From: Pipra filicauda
Lineage: Eukaryota; Chordata; Aves; Passeriformes; Pipridae
Reading direction: 5' to 3'
Assembly: GCF_003945595.2 (NCBI RefSeq)
Contig: NW_024103441.1
Location: forward strand, 1,840,001-1,904,000
DNA length: 64,000 nucleotides
Shown here: positions 11,991 to 22,500 of the stretch, piece after piece
Layout: each line of letters starts with the position of its first letter
Numbering within the stretch: the first letter of the stretch is position 1
The notes under the pieces: generated by a model
Databases searched by the model: none
Seen by the model: only the letters and a program-made list of their open reading frames with translations
What the model was told of the DNA's origin: nothing
Program-made: the position numbers and the translations under genes

Positions 11991-12440
11991 AGCCTGGAGA
12001 GAAGGGGTTAAATTGCCATGGAAACAACCATGCATTATTTACATGGCCTAATGAATAAAACATTTAAGTAGTAGGCTAATAAATTTCAGAACACAAAGCA
12101 AAGTAAGCTATGATTTAAATATATGCCTCTGATGAATATAACTTGAGTTATAGAGCTGAAGCAGTGGGAGACCCAGCTCAGTTTTACACCCTCATCTCAC
12201 TAACATGAAGGTATATCTTCTTTTTAATAAATGATTTTTCCAACGAGCACACAAATTGGCATGAAATTCTCTCCTGTCAGGCATCCTGAAGCCTTTTCTA
12301 ATAGCTTTTCTTGTGAATTTCTGTTGAGGTAGGAATGCTTTTGTTTTGTTTTTTTCCCCTCCTGCACATTCTGCCAGATTTCCGAGCAGGATAACATTAG
12401 CAATCAATTTGTTAAACTGTTAGCAGAACATATGTCGGAA
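11990..12440. promoter_or_regulatory. Candidate regulatory block with RFX X-box-like site
   Basis: AT-rich, low-CpG block. ATTGCC-AT-GGAAAC at 12012-12025 fits the loose RFX X-box pattern (two half-sites with a 2-bp gap). Numerous TAAT and TTTAAT cores follow. No coding frame. Confidence 0.35.
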
Positions 12441-13528
12441 GGTTTCAAACAGACCCAGACTGAAGGATGTGTTGTTTATTGTGTATCAGATATACGTGTG
12501 ATCCATATGGCTCCGAGTGCAGGATCCCTTTGTTTTCCGCCCACTGCAGATTTCCACCCGTGTTCTCCATGTGGAGCAGGAGCTGGGAGGGGGACAGCGG
12601 GTCTGGCAGGGGGATCACATCAGTGGAGAGGTCCTGGGAGCCTGTCCCAGGGCACCCACGCAGGGGCACGAGGGTGGCTCAGGGGAGGGTGTCTGGCAGC
12701 CCGGGAGGGCTCCCTGTGGGTCACCGAGCTGTGTCAGCCAGTGCAGCAGCACGGCCTGTTCAGAGCCAGCCCGGGTTTCTCTGGTGTGGGCTGTGCCAGC
12801 TGCTGAACAACCCTTCCATCTGGGACAGGGGGGACAGGGTGACATTCCACGGGACAGCAGGTCCCCAGACTGCTACTGGGAGCATCCCTCTCTGCTGGAA
12901 TGGGTGTGAGGAGCTAGGCTGGTACACATGACAGGGACACTGCACAAGCCCAACAGGGACAGCTTTCCAAACTGCAGAGCCATTTCCACCTCTGCTGCAC
13001 AACCAGCCCTGGCACGGCAGCCACAGCGGTGTCGGTGGTGCTGATGGCAGGGCTGGGCAGCTGCAGGGCATGGGCAGGAGCTGGGCAGTTCCATATCAGC
13101 CAAGTGTTCCACTGAACCCCCAGCAAATGAGGGGACTCTGAGGCTCCTCTCCCAGCAGGGTGACAGGGGGGTCATGCTGGGGGTGTGGGTGGGACACCTT
13201 CATTGCCTGCACCATTTTCACCATTTTCCTGCCACGGACGGGGTGAAATCTGCTGTTACTATCTTTAGAAGGATGGTATCTATCAATCCATGGAGCAGAT
13301 TGCTGGCCACAAAGATAGATGAAACAACAGCTGGTGCTTCCGAGAGGGATCAGGACAGTGGAAGAGCTGCTGCATGCTGAGCCACACTCCTGGCTGTCAG
13401 CAGCCAATTTGAATGCAGGAGCTCAGCGAGCCCGGAGGCCCTGGGGTGCTCACTCTGCTGGGGACCCCCAGCTGCACCAGTGTCCACTCAGGCAAGTGAG
13501 CAGGCTGGGGTGTCCTGGTCATCCGTCA
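12440..13528. other. GC-rich spacer, no gene seen
   Basis: CAGG- and GGG-rich with multiple overlapping open frames on both strands and no recognisable domain or splice pattern. Confidence 0.35.
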
Positions 13529-13571
13529 TTCCTTCCTTGCTTCCTTCCTTCCTTCCTTGCTTCCTTCCTTT
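13529..13571. repeat. TTCC tetranucleotide microsatellite
   Basis: About ten TTCC units interrupted by two TTGC units, giving a pyrimidine-only tract broken by single G bases. Confidence 0.85.
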
Positions 13572-13739
13572 GCTGCAGACACTCAGTGAACACTCGAACT
13601 TGCCTTCCACCAGTCTGTTGCTGATGTTTTTGTGCCAACCTGTGCTTGGAAAGATCTCAGCCCCTCACCACAGAGAGCCTCTGGAAGCCAGCCAAGTTCA
13701 GAGGACGAAATAAACGGGCTCCTGGACAAATGGGGTACA

Positions 13740-14330
13740 GAACATTTCCTTGTTTCAACACAAAAGTTTGTTTGATTCCACTTGTTTTGAGTTCTCTTTA
13801 CTCAAAAAGAATAATTTAAGCTTGATTATCAAAATATTTATTGAAATTAAATTTTGAATGGTGTACGTCTTCACAAAAATGCCATTTTTAGTGCTAAAAA
13901 GCGAAGCCTGAAGGGAGAGGTCTGCAACCAAATGGCATTGCTGGCAATGCTTTGGAGACATGATTGGTTCATTGGGTCAGGATGTGCTCAAAAGCAAGTT
14001 CACCTTTAACAAGTTCACTTTAACAAATCAGCTAGTAAATAAAAGAGAGTTTAGCCTTTGCCTTGATCATCAGAACCACGACACTTTTGGTTCAGAGAGA
14101 ATGATTTTCTGGAGAAGTCCTGGAGTTAAAAAAAAAAAAGAATGAAGGATCACATTGCCTACCTGTAGACAGGAGATGTGGTGGGGGAAGAAACCAGATG
14201 AATTGTGTTGTCTAAACAATTTGTTATGAATTATCCAGTCAACTGTAATGAAAACATATGGGCAAAAATTGCAAGACACTCCTCCAATGTTTTAAAATGT
14301 GAGTGATGCTGATATTGATTGGGGGCATTT
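13740..14330. promoter_or_regulatory. Candidate conserved non-coding block
   Basis: AT-rich, low-CpG block with many TAAT-type cores. Two near-identical AAGTTCAC(C)TTTAAC units stand in tandem at 13996-14024, giving two AGTTCA nuclear-receptor-like half-sites in the same orientation. A poly-A run sits near 14130. Confidence 0.35.
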
Positions 14331-15142
14331 TATGCAGCTTGGCTAATTGGGGCTGCAGCAGCAGGAGAGGGCTCTGAGCAGAATTGGGGGAGCAGTAATT
14401 TCAGAGCATGTTTCTTACATACCGGAAATGGGTTTGGCCAAGCTTATGTTTGAAAGTATGCAAAGTATGGGGGTTTTTTTGTTTGGTTTTTTTTAAGTGA
14501 AAGTCTTGATTTGAAGGGAGTTAAGAATGTCAAGAATTATTCCTAAAACATAATTTCTAGCTATATTATGCCAATAGTTGCATGTTGCTATGCAATGTCC
14601 CTGAAAAGATTTAAGTTTTGTTGTTCAAATAGTCATTTTCTTTGTTCTGTTTTTAAATCTTTGAAGAAAAGTCACCAAACAGTGAGTTGACTAAGACCAA
14701 AAACATTTACATTGAAATTACAGATCTTGGTGTTGAGGGTTCTCTACTACCATTAAAAAATTACTTATATGCTTATAATAACAATGGAAAAGCTGTGCTC
14801 CAAAAGCATCATGGAAGAGTTTTAGCATTCCAGCAAAACCAAAGCACCACTTTCGTTGTATAGGGAGGTTTAGAAATGTTTTCTTTGTTCTGATTTTGAG
14901 AAAGAAATGGGAACCATCAGAATTTCCCCCACTGATGGAGGAATCTGAGTCCTGCCCACAGGCAGCATCCCTTCAGGGGGCTTTGCCCTGACTGGGCAGG
15001 GGTGGGGTGGGGACCTGCCCCTGCCCTGCAGCCTCCCCACACAGCAGTGCTGAGCCCCCTCCTCTGCCCTGCTCCCTCCGGGGCAGTGGGGACAGGGAGC
15101 TGGCAGTGGCACTTCTCCCACCCCGCTCCCCCCTCTCCCCAC
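14330..15142. other. AT-rich then GC-rich spacer
   Basis: 14400-14860 is AT-rich with T-runs near 14470-14500 and may be part of the adjacent regulatory block. 14920-15142 is GC-rich and pyrimidine-biased. No gene. Confidence 0.3.
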
Positions 15143-15280
15143 TGACAGCCCCCAAATGAACCGACAGCCCCCAAATGAACCAACAGCCCCCCAAATGATC
15201 TGACAGCCCCCCAAATGATGTGACAGCCCCCCAAATGAACCAACAGCCCCCCAAATGATCTGACAGCCCTGCGAATGCTG
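15143..15280. repeat. 20-bp minisatellite, about 7 copies
   Basis: The unit is roughly TGACAGCCCCCCAAATGATC. Copies at 15181-15200 and 15241-15260 are identical, and the three-unit block 15181-15240 restarts at 15241, so there is a 60-bp higher-order period. The first two copies are a base shorter and the last is degraded. The unit length is not a multiple of three, and the W/G-rich minus-strand open frames here are repeat artefacts. Confidence 0.85.
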
Positions 15281-15335
15281 CCGCTGTTGGGCCGTCACTG
15301 CTGCCTGCAACCCGTCACTGCTCAGGTAATTAATT

Positions 15336-15400
15336 GCCCTGTAAAGTGCTTTGAGATACACTGTATGAAAAATGCTGTAGAAAAGCGACTGATACAATAG
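15336..15400 (+). mobile_element. Possible L2-type LINE 3' tail
   Basis: CCTGTAAAGTGCTTTGAGA followed by a GAAAAATGCT and GTAGAAA segment resembles the 3' end of vertebrate L2-clade LINEs (TGTAAAGCGCTTTGAG ... GCGCTATA). Only about 65 bases are recognisable. It lies upstream of, and in the same orientation as, the L2 reverse transcriptase relic, so it is probably a separate insertion. Confidence 0.45.
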
Positions 15401-16680
15401 AGCTGTTGGTATTTAAAGTGGTAAAACCCAAGATAGGATGACTGAGGAAAATACATTTTCAGCCACTCTTTAAATTAGGAAAGTCCATCAATGGAAACTT
15501 GGGCAATTCATTGCTCCTCGCTGCTGCCCTGCTGGGTTTGAGGTACACACATATACAGGCCAGAGTCACGATTTCCATATGAACCAGTTATTTATAACTA
15601 CTGACAGGAGGAATTATGTGAAATAAACATAATTTATAGTTATTCCAGGAAAAGCCATCAAAATGAAAACTAATAAGGATTTCTTTCAGCTCAAAAGGTG
15701 TCAATTTGTTAGAAACCAATGGCTAATGTTAGTGCAGCTGACAGAATTATTAATGTATTTCCAAACAATATAATTGTTTATATGCAGTCCACCTTGCTGG
15801 GCCAGGGACCATGGTGGTAGGGACACAGTGGAGAACCTGAGGACTGGACTCATCCAGTGACTTTTTTGTTCTTTAAATTTGCAACTTTCATTTTTTACAG
15901 CTAACACTAAAAGCAACCCCAAAGTTGTGACAGGCATGAAGTGTCAGACAGGGGCTGGAGCAGAGGTGGCTGAGAGCTGTCAGACTCTCCCCAGCAGAAG
16001 GAACGTGGGAGCTCGAGGTGACTCATTCCCTTTTCTCCTCCCCGGTTCCCCAGAATGCTGCACATATGCAGTGACATCCTCTGCATCACTGCTCAGAACG
16101 TGCCTGCAAAGGCTTCCTAGAGCATTTCACTTGCTGCTTTTGCAGTTTGAGGGCTCCCACCTGTGTTTCACATTATTTTGTATTGCCACAAAATTGGAGA
16201 GAGCAATTTCAAATTTGAGAGACAAATGAGCAGAGAGAGATCCCTGATTAGCACCACATTTCTACCTGTAACACAGAACAGCCAGGCTATGAGAAGCAGA
16301 GGCATCTGTGACTGAGGGAAGTTTGTCTTTTGCAGCATGAGGCTTTCTGTCAGCTCTTTGGGCCAGCAGCAACGGGCTAACTGTGCTTCAGGGTTCCTCT
16401 GGATTCGCTCCCTCCGTGCCTCTCCGAGCTGGAAGTTCAGCAGCACTGCCATGGTCACAGTGCTCCCCGGGAGCAGCATGGGAGCTCTCTCATGCCCACA
16501 GCAGTTGTGCCACCTGGGCAGAGGGGCCCTGGCTCCTTGTGCTGGGACTGCTGCCAGTGCCACCCATGCTGCCTCCCTTCCTGCAGTCCAGCAAAGCTGG
16601 CTGAGCGGGAAGCGGCCAAGTTCAGCAGGGACAGCCTGGTCCAACAAGAGGGACCCTGAGAGACTCATATTTTAGCCCTG
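15400..16680. other. Mixed segment, no gene seen
   Basis: 15560-15900 is AT-rich with TTATTAATG-type words and may be regulatory. 15900-16680 is mixed, and its open frames on both strands carry no recognisable domain. Confidence 0.3.
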
Positions 16681-16681
16681 A

Positions 16682-17113
16682 TTTGGGATCTGTTCTCACA
16701 CTGTTGGGTCGTTGTCACTTGATGCTGCCGCTCAAGGTATTCCCTCGGATCATCACATGAGCAGCTCGCTTGGCTTATCTGATGCTGCTCTCAGTCGGTT
16801 CGAATCTTATTTATCAAATAGACAGCATTTTGTTTCGATGGGTGATTTTTCATCTTCCATTAGTGAAGTTGTTTCCTAGGTTCCCCAGGGCTCTATATTG
16901 GGCCCGTTGTTATTTTGTGTTTATATGCTGCCACTGGGTTATATTATTCATCAGCATGGAGTAGCTTTCCATTTCTATGCAGATGATTCTCAAATTTATT
17001 TGTCTGCTAACCCTCGTGCTGTCTCAGCTGTCTCCACGCTATCAGCCTGTCTCTCTGACATCACAAGATAGATGTGGCAAAACTTTTTGCCGTTAAATTC
17101 AGACAGAAGAGGT
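16682..17113 (+). pseudogene. L2-type LINE reverse transcriptase relic
   Basis: One reading frame over about 144 codons translates to the palm region of a non-LTR reverse transcriptase. The segment LDAAAQGI...DHH at 16718-16756 corresponds to the LDLSAAFDT.DH motif A region, with the catalytic aspartates not preserved in their usual context. SYLSNRQ follows at 16805-16825, then VPQGS at 16880-16894, LGPLLF at 16898-16915, YMLPLG at 16922-16939, the catalytic YADD at 16976-16987 and QNFLPLNSD at 17078-17104. The VPQGS/YMLPLG/YADD/NFL.LNSD series is typical of the L2 clade. Two stops interrupt the frame (TAG at 16877, where the family has glycine, and TAG at 17069, where it has tryptophan). It is therefore a dead fragment, with no endonuclease domain nearby, but surprisingly legible for an element long inactive in birds. 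Confidence 0.85.
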
Positions 17114-17490
17114 GAGCCCTGCCTCGACGCCAGCATTTCATTTCCTGGGATGACACTTCCAATACGATCACTCCCAGGATCTCATCACCACGTTGCCCCT
17201 CGTGCGCTCCTGCCTTACCTCGCTGCTCCCTCCTTGATTTGTTCCCCTGCACCGCTCGGCACTCACCTCTGTCTGCAGCAGGATTTGTGGTGTCGCTGTT
17301 CTGATGCCTATTGAGGCACTGGGCTGGGGACCAACTTCCCCACCTCCCACTTGCTGCCATTCCCTCTGCAAAGGCCTTTGTTTGTTTGCAAGGCTGGCAG
17401 ATGGGACGTCCCACAGAGCCGTGTGGGTGCTCGGCGCGCTGATGTCAGCAAGGTGGAGTGGTTTAGAAATGTTTCTCAAAATGTTTTAAA
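17114..17490 (+). mobile_element. Possible diverged 3' continuation of the L2 relic
   Basis: The plus-strand open frame that starts within the relic runs on to 17314 without the conserved motifs. Weak similarities (a PYLA.P.L.C.P segment near 17210-17250) are compatible with the C-terminal region of L2 ORF2, but frame shifts make this uncertain. It could equally be unrelated spacer. Confidence 0.25.
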
Positions 17491-18240
17491 GTTTAAAATG
17501 TCTATGATTCAGTGGCATTTAAAAACCATGACTGCAGGTACCAGTCCCAGGTAGCACCGTGCCCATTCCTCCTGCAGATACACGGCTTGGAGTGTTTCTC
17601 CAGTACAAGACAACAGATAGTTCTGAGCTGCTGAGGAGCAGGGCTGGACCCCTCTGTGGGGACCCAGCATCCACACCCCCACCCATCACCTCCTCTGCAG
17701 CACTGGGACAGCAGGGGAGCACATGCCCTGCTGGCCATGACCCAAAGAGTGCCAGCCTGTGGTTATTGCAGGGTTGGCATGATCATGAGTGAATTGTGGT
17801 CATGTCTGCTGGTGCTGAATCAGGCTAAAACATACATGGGACAGAATGGAAGGAAGCTTCAGAGCAGCCCCTGATTCCAGCAAATGTTGATGGGGAAATA
17901 ATCTGTTCAGAGACATGACCCCCAGGCTCCGGGGGCTGTGAGGGCCTGGAGGTACAGCCCACAGTGCTCCTCCACAGCAGGGGCTGCTGGGCTGGAAGAG
18001 CTCATGCCTACGGGTGTTGTACAAGGTTTGGATCATGTGGAAGATGAGGGAAGCCTGGTGGATACCTGCCAGGAATTACAGCCTGAGCAGTGCACTCTTT
18101 CCCCCGTCTGGGTTTGCTGCTCTCCACAGCAGCAGGGTGGTACCGTGTGCCACAGCTCTGCCAGGGTCCACGGCCCCTGAGCTCATCCTCCTCTCAGGGA
18201 TCCTCCCAAGCAGCCACGGCTCCCCTCCCCAGTGGGCTGC
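17490..18240. other. Spacer, no gene seen
   Basis: GC-balanced with no recognised motif or repeat. Confidence 0.3.
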
Positions 18241-18790
18241 CCACAGCTTTAAAAAGTCCTTCAAAAATAGTCAGTTTGTTCCTATAAAAATGAACCAGCT
18301 AGTTCTCACAAAGACACCAAATAAATCTACTTCATACATTATTTGTTAACTTCATCAAATAAAGTACAATTTTATGGCTTAAATGTCAATCTGCACAGCT
18401 CATTGAGTTCTTTAAAACAGCAGAGACTTGTCTGTTTACAGAAGCAAAAATTAGGCAGGCGGCTTTCAGCTGGTGCAGGGACCCTGTTGGCTCGTGTATG
18501 AGGAAGAATCATAAAATACATTCGATGTGGAGAGCGTGCAATTTGACAAAGACAATTTGATTTGTCCGTGGCTTTTAAAATATTCATCCCACTTTGATGG
18601 ACTATAGTTTTATAAATATGGATTACCATTAACTGGCACAGACAGTTGAAGCCTACAGAGTGTTCCGTGAAGCTTGTTGGGAACGAAGGCCTCCAATAAA
18701 AAAAATCATTATCTCTGCCTAAAAACACTAATCAGTAACGTTTGGTTCATTTGCAGCTCTGAGGTCAGTAATTCACTTTTCCTGCTTCTG
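18240..18790. promoter_or_regulatory. Candidate conserved non-coding block
   Basis: AT-rich, non-repetitive, with TTTAAAATATTCATCC and CAATTTGATTTG-type words, frequent stops in all frames and little CpG. Regulatory status is inferred from texture. Confidence 0.35.
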
Positions 18791-18919
18791 TGTTTGTGAT
18801 GTCTGGGAGGAAAAGAGTTCTCAGTTTTACTCCTCAGATCTAGAAGTGGCTGCTGGGGCTGGGGCAGCACTGCTGAAGAGGCACTGGTACGGCCACGGGG
18901 GGTCAAGAGGGCATGCTGC

Positions 18920-19970
18920 AAAATTTAACTGCTGCTTCTGTCAGACAACTAAACTGTTGGCTTTTTTAAGATAAGGCAAAATGAAGAAGTTGGTAATAAA
19001 AGAAATAAAAAATAGGAGTTGAGAGCCAGGGAAAACAGTTACAAGATTTGATAGGCTTTTGTTGGCTTCAGATCCAAACTGAAATCAGACAGTCCGGGTA
19101 AGGAGCACGTTACACAGGACTTCAGGCTCCCTGAAGGGATAAACCAATACTGAGCTTGTTCTTGGAGCAAAGTACTTTGTTTATGGTCTATCCACACAGC
19201 CAAGCACCCGCAGGAGAGCTGGAGAGTCCCGTGTACAGCCTGGGGACCTGAAAAGTGAACAAAGAACTTTGAGTTTCTAACAGCATTTCAACTTGTGAAG
19301 TAGCTTCAGTTTCCAGCCCAGAAGTTTATTCAAGTTAAGAAAACACATCCTCAGATTAAAAAGAGTATTGCACCACTGTCAATTTTCAGACGTTGCCATC
19401 AGGAAAAAAAAATTACATTTCAGGCTGACGAGCGACTAATCAAGGCAAGTGAAACGGTGCTGCAATAAATTACTCCACAGTGAAATAAACCACACAAACA
19501 GACCGATGATAATAAATGTAAATTATTTCTCTGAAGAAATTTTCTTGGTATATGAGTAATACGAACCATCAGGAAGGAGTCTTCCTTAACATTAATTACA
19601 GAAAATGACAAGTGAGCTGATGACTGCGAAGGCTCATTATCTGAGAACATATTCACAACTTTGCAATTTGCGCGAGATGTACTCGGGCTAAATTAATCTC
19701 CCTTCTTTGCATGAGCCTCTTCTAATTTTCATGTTATTAACAGGTTTGCAGTATCACTCAGTGCTTGTCACTCTAATCAGGTTTCGGCATGTTCGCAAAA
19801 GCGAAGTGTCATTTATAAGGATAAGCCCTCATAATGGCGCTCTCTTTCATGTGGAGAATTCTACAAGGTTGCTTTTAATAAGGTCCTTTAATCATCTCCC
19901 TTTGCTCAACTTTTGGCCCCTCTGTTTTTTCATGAAGAGTCATTAAAAGACTTTGAAGTTCATCAAGGAT
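18920..19970. promoter_or_regulatory. Long candidate conserved non-coding region
   Basis: About 1 kb of complex AT-rich DNA. The right part (about 19660-19970) is especially enhancer-like, with dense TAATT, TTATTAAC and CATTAAAAG cores among complex non-repeated words. No coding frame runs through it. If one block of this window were to be shown conserved across amniotes, this is a leading candidate. Confidence 0.4.
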
Positions 19971-19999
19971 GAAAAATTCATGACATTGTGGCAAGAAAA

Positions 20000-20520
20000 A
20001 GGCCAAGGATGGAGGGACGCGCTGGGCAGGGGATGGGCGGAGCCGGCGTTGAGGCCGCAGTGTCACCCTTGGGTGCTCTGCTCTCCCAGAACTGCTGAGT
20101 GAAGGCTGGAGGTGGGCGAGGGGTGGCCTCCCCTGGCAGTCACGGCTGCTCCTCCCTGCAGTTGCCAGTGGCACAGGCAGCATCCTCCTCCCTCTGCTCC
20201 TGGGCCGAGTCACGGCACAGGATCTACCAGCAGTGCCGCTGGGGGGGCATCTCCGGTGGCATCTCCCCTCGGTGGCTGATGGCTGTGCGTGTCCCTCCCC
20301 TCCGGACCGCTCAGCCCTCGGTGTCAGCACAGCCCTCGTGAGGCTTCGGCCGCCCCACAGTGACACCCCGGGCTGTCCTGGCGGTGGGAGGGCAGCGCAG
20401 GAGGGCCAGTTCGGGAGCAGATCGATATCCCTGCGAGCAGCAACCCGGGCAGCAGCCAAGGAGGCCCAGGGAGCTTTAGAGGGGAGCGTTAATCGGAGGC
20501 GACATTTCTCGAGGTCTGCA
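20000..20520. other. CpG-enriched GC-rich spacer
   Basis: GC-rich with CpG spread throughout (for example near 20230-20450). The 257-codon minus-strand frame at 19875-20648 crosses from AT-rich to GC-rich DNA without any domain, so I treat it as open by chance. It could be a small CpG island, but no promoter motif was found. Confidence 0.3.
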
Positions 20521-21200
20521 GCATGGCTGGGCTGTTTGAGGTTAACCTTATTCTTCTGTGATTTGATAACACTGGACTGGTGTTTATGCTGGAGCTTTTG
20601 AACACAATGGAAGGAGGGGGAGAACTTTATTAAATTTTTGAAATTCATTTAAGCAGGGCCAGCATAATGAATTGCCAGATCTTGTGTGCACATTGTCCCC
20701 GGAAGCAACAATAATTTAGGTGGACATAAACCAATATGTAGATTAAAAATGTTTAAGCCAAGTGTCGTAAAATATATAAAAACATAAGGCAGAATTAACA
20801 TATCAAAGTTTAGCATTATAAGTAATGACGGGTCAGATATAAGGTTATGTCTGCAAAATTGCATTTCAATATAATAAATCCATTCAAACTCTGTCCAGAG
20901 ACACAAATTGAATCTATAGACAAAGCAACTGCAATCCATTGAATGCTATGAAGTATTCAAGTGAAAACAATGCATTTAGGAAAGGAAATTGAGTGTATTT
21001 TAAATATACAGGTGCTTGGAACTTCCATATCGCTTTATGCTCCTGCAGATTTGTATACACTGCATACACAGCCTACTTTTGACAAAGTCCTCAAAATGAT
21101 GAATTTCTGATGGAAGACTTGATATTGCAGCAGATCTGTTATGCACCGCTTATCCTGTAACACAAACCATTAATAACAATCACGCTCCCGCCGCACTGAG
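20520..21200. promoter_or_regulatory. Candidate conserved non-coding block
   Basis: AT-rich, CpG-poor, complex sequence with many TAAT, ATTTAAG and CAATAAT cores. It ends at about 21190 with an ACCATTAATAACAATCA segment where it meets GC-rich DNA. Stop codons are dense. Inferred enhancer. Confidence 0.4.
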
Positions 21201-22070
21201 CTCTCTTGTTAAGGTTTCAAAGCTTTTGCAACTCCGCACGCCCCGGAAGGAGGTGGCTGCGGGCGGGTGAGGACTGCGAGGGCTGGCCCAGCCCAGGGCA
21301 GCCCCTGCTCCCTTCCCTGGCAGCTCCTCAGCTCTGTGCACAGCCAGGGGCTCCCAGCCCTGCACCCCAGGGCCTCCATCCTCCACCTCTGCCCCGGTCC
21401 TGCTGAGTGGCATTTTTCATCCCTCGCCTCTCTACAGCCAAAGTTTCCCCCGTGCCAGACTCTCGGTTGCTCCACCCTCTCACCCGCGGTGCCAGAGCTG
21501 GGGGAAGTGCCCTAATGACCACGGTGATCCCTGGTACCTCATCAGTGTTTGATCTCAGGCAGCATTAACTCGCTGCCAATGGTTATTGGCACTGCTGGTG
21601 CACTGCGAGGGGTGAGCGTGGGCAGCAGGACAGGGAAGGGACATTCCTGCCCCAGCTCCCACTGGCTCTGTGCCTGCAGGCAGGGGAAAGGCTGCCCAGG
21701 CCCTCCACGCCAGCCCTGCCCAGACACCCAGCCCATGGACTGGGTGGACACAGGTGATGTGTTTACCCAGACCCTGAGCCCTGTGAGACTGTGGTGAAGG
21801 GGTGGCAGAGGTGCTGCCACAACACCTGGGAGCATCCCTGGCCCCAGCAAAGAGGGGGAGGCTTTCACCTGCTCCTGCTGGGGCTTGCTGGGATGATGCC
21901 AGGGCTAAGAGGGGATCTGTGGCTTCGTGTCCCAGGGTGCCCATGCTTGGAGGTGGCAGGCGGGCAGGGAGCCCTCCAGAGGGCTCAGGGACCAAAGCAG
22001 CAGTGACTGCCAGCCCCTGCTTGGGGCACGGGCGAGCTCTGGCAGCGAGGCCTTGGGAGCAGAGATTAAA
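21200..22070. other. GC-rich spacer
   Basis: GC-rich, CCCAG/CTGG-rich, open in many frames at once. CpG is moderately frequent at 21230-21500. No domain, promoter motif or repeat recognised. Confidence 0.35.
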
Positions 22071-22079
22071 AGGTGCTTT

Positions 22080-22500
22080 TGGGAGCTGGTGTGATGGGGA
22101 ATGCAGGCTTTAATAGACATGTTCATCTTTCAGCAGTGTGTTTTGCATGTAATAATGTCAGCACACTTCTCATTCTGGCAGAAATTCCACAGATAATTGG
22201 AAAGAAGTAAAAATGAAAACATTAGAATTTGCCATGTCATATGTTAACTTTTTATTATTGTATGATGCCAATGGTCCACTGACAGATGCTGTGTTATTAA
22301 CATTTGATTAAAAATCACTTCAGGTCTAAAGCAGCCTGTTCAGAAGAGAACATCTTGACAAGCCTGGTGGTTTGTGATTGACAATTAATAACATTCTGTG
22401 TGTCACAACACAGATAGTGTGACTTATTGATGCTGGTGTAATGCAACACTTTTCATCTGAGCTCTTCAAATTGGTACATAGAAATAGGAGAGAAAGAGCC
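22080..22500. promoter_or_regulatory. Candidate conserved non-coding block
   Basis: AT-rich, complex, with TTTGCATGTAATAATG, TTATTATTG, TTAACATTTGATTAAAAATCA and GACAATTAATAAC words. No coding frame. Inferred enhancer. Confidence 0.4.

Noticed and set aside
14080..14096. RE1/NRSF silencer site
   Set aside because: Only a left half-site (TCAGAACCAC) fits; the right half is missing.
16797..16806. tRNA gene suggested by GGTTCGAATC (B-box-like)
   Set aside because: The bases lie in the conserved coding frame of the L2 relic, and no cloverleaf or A-box is present.
19875..20648. 257-codon minus-strand frame
   Set aside because: GC-rich composition, no domain, and its start lies in AT-rich non-coding-like DNA. 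Frames overlap on the other strand.
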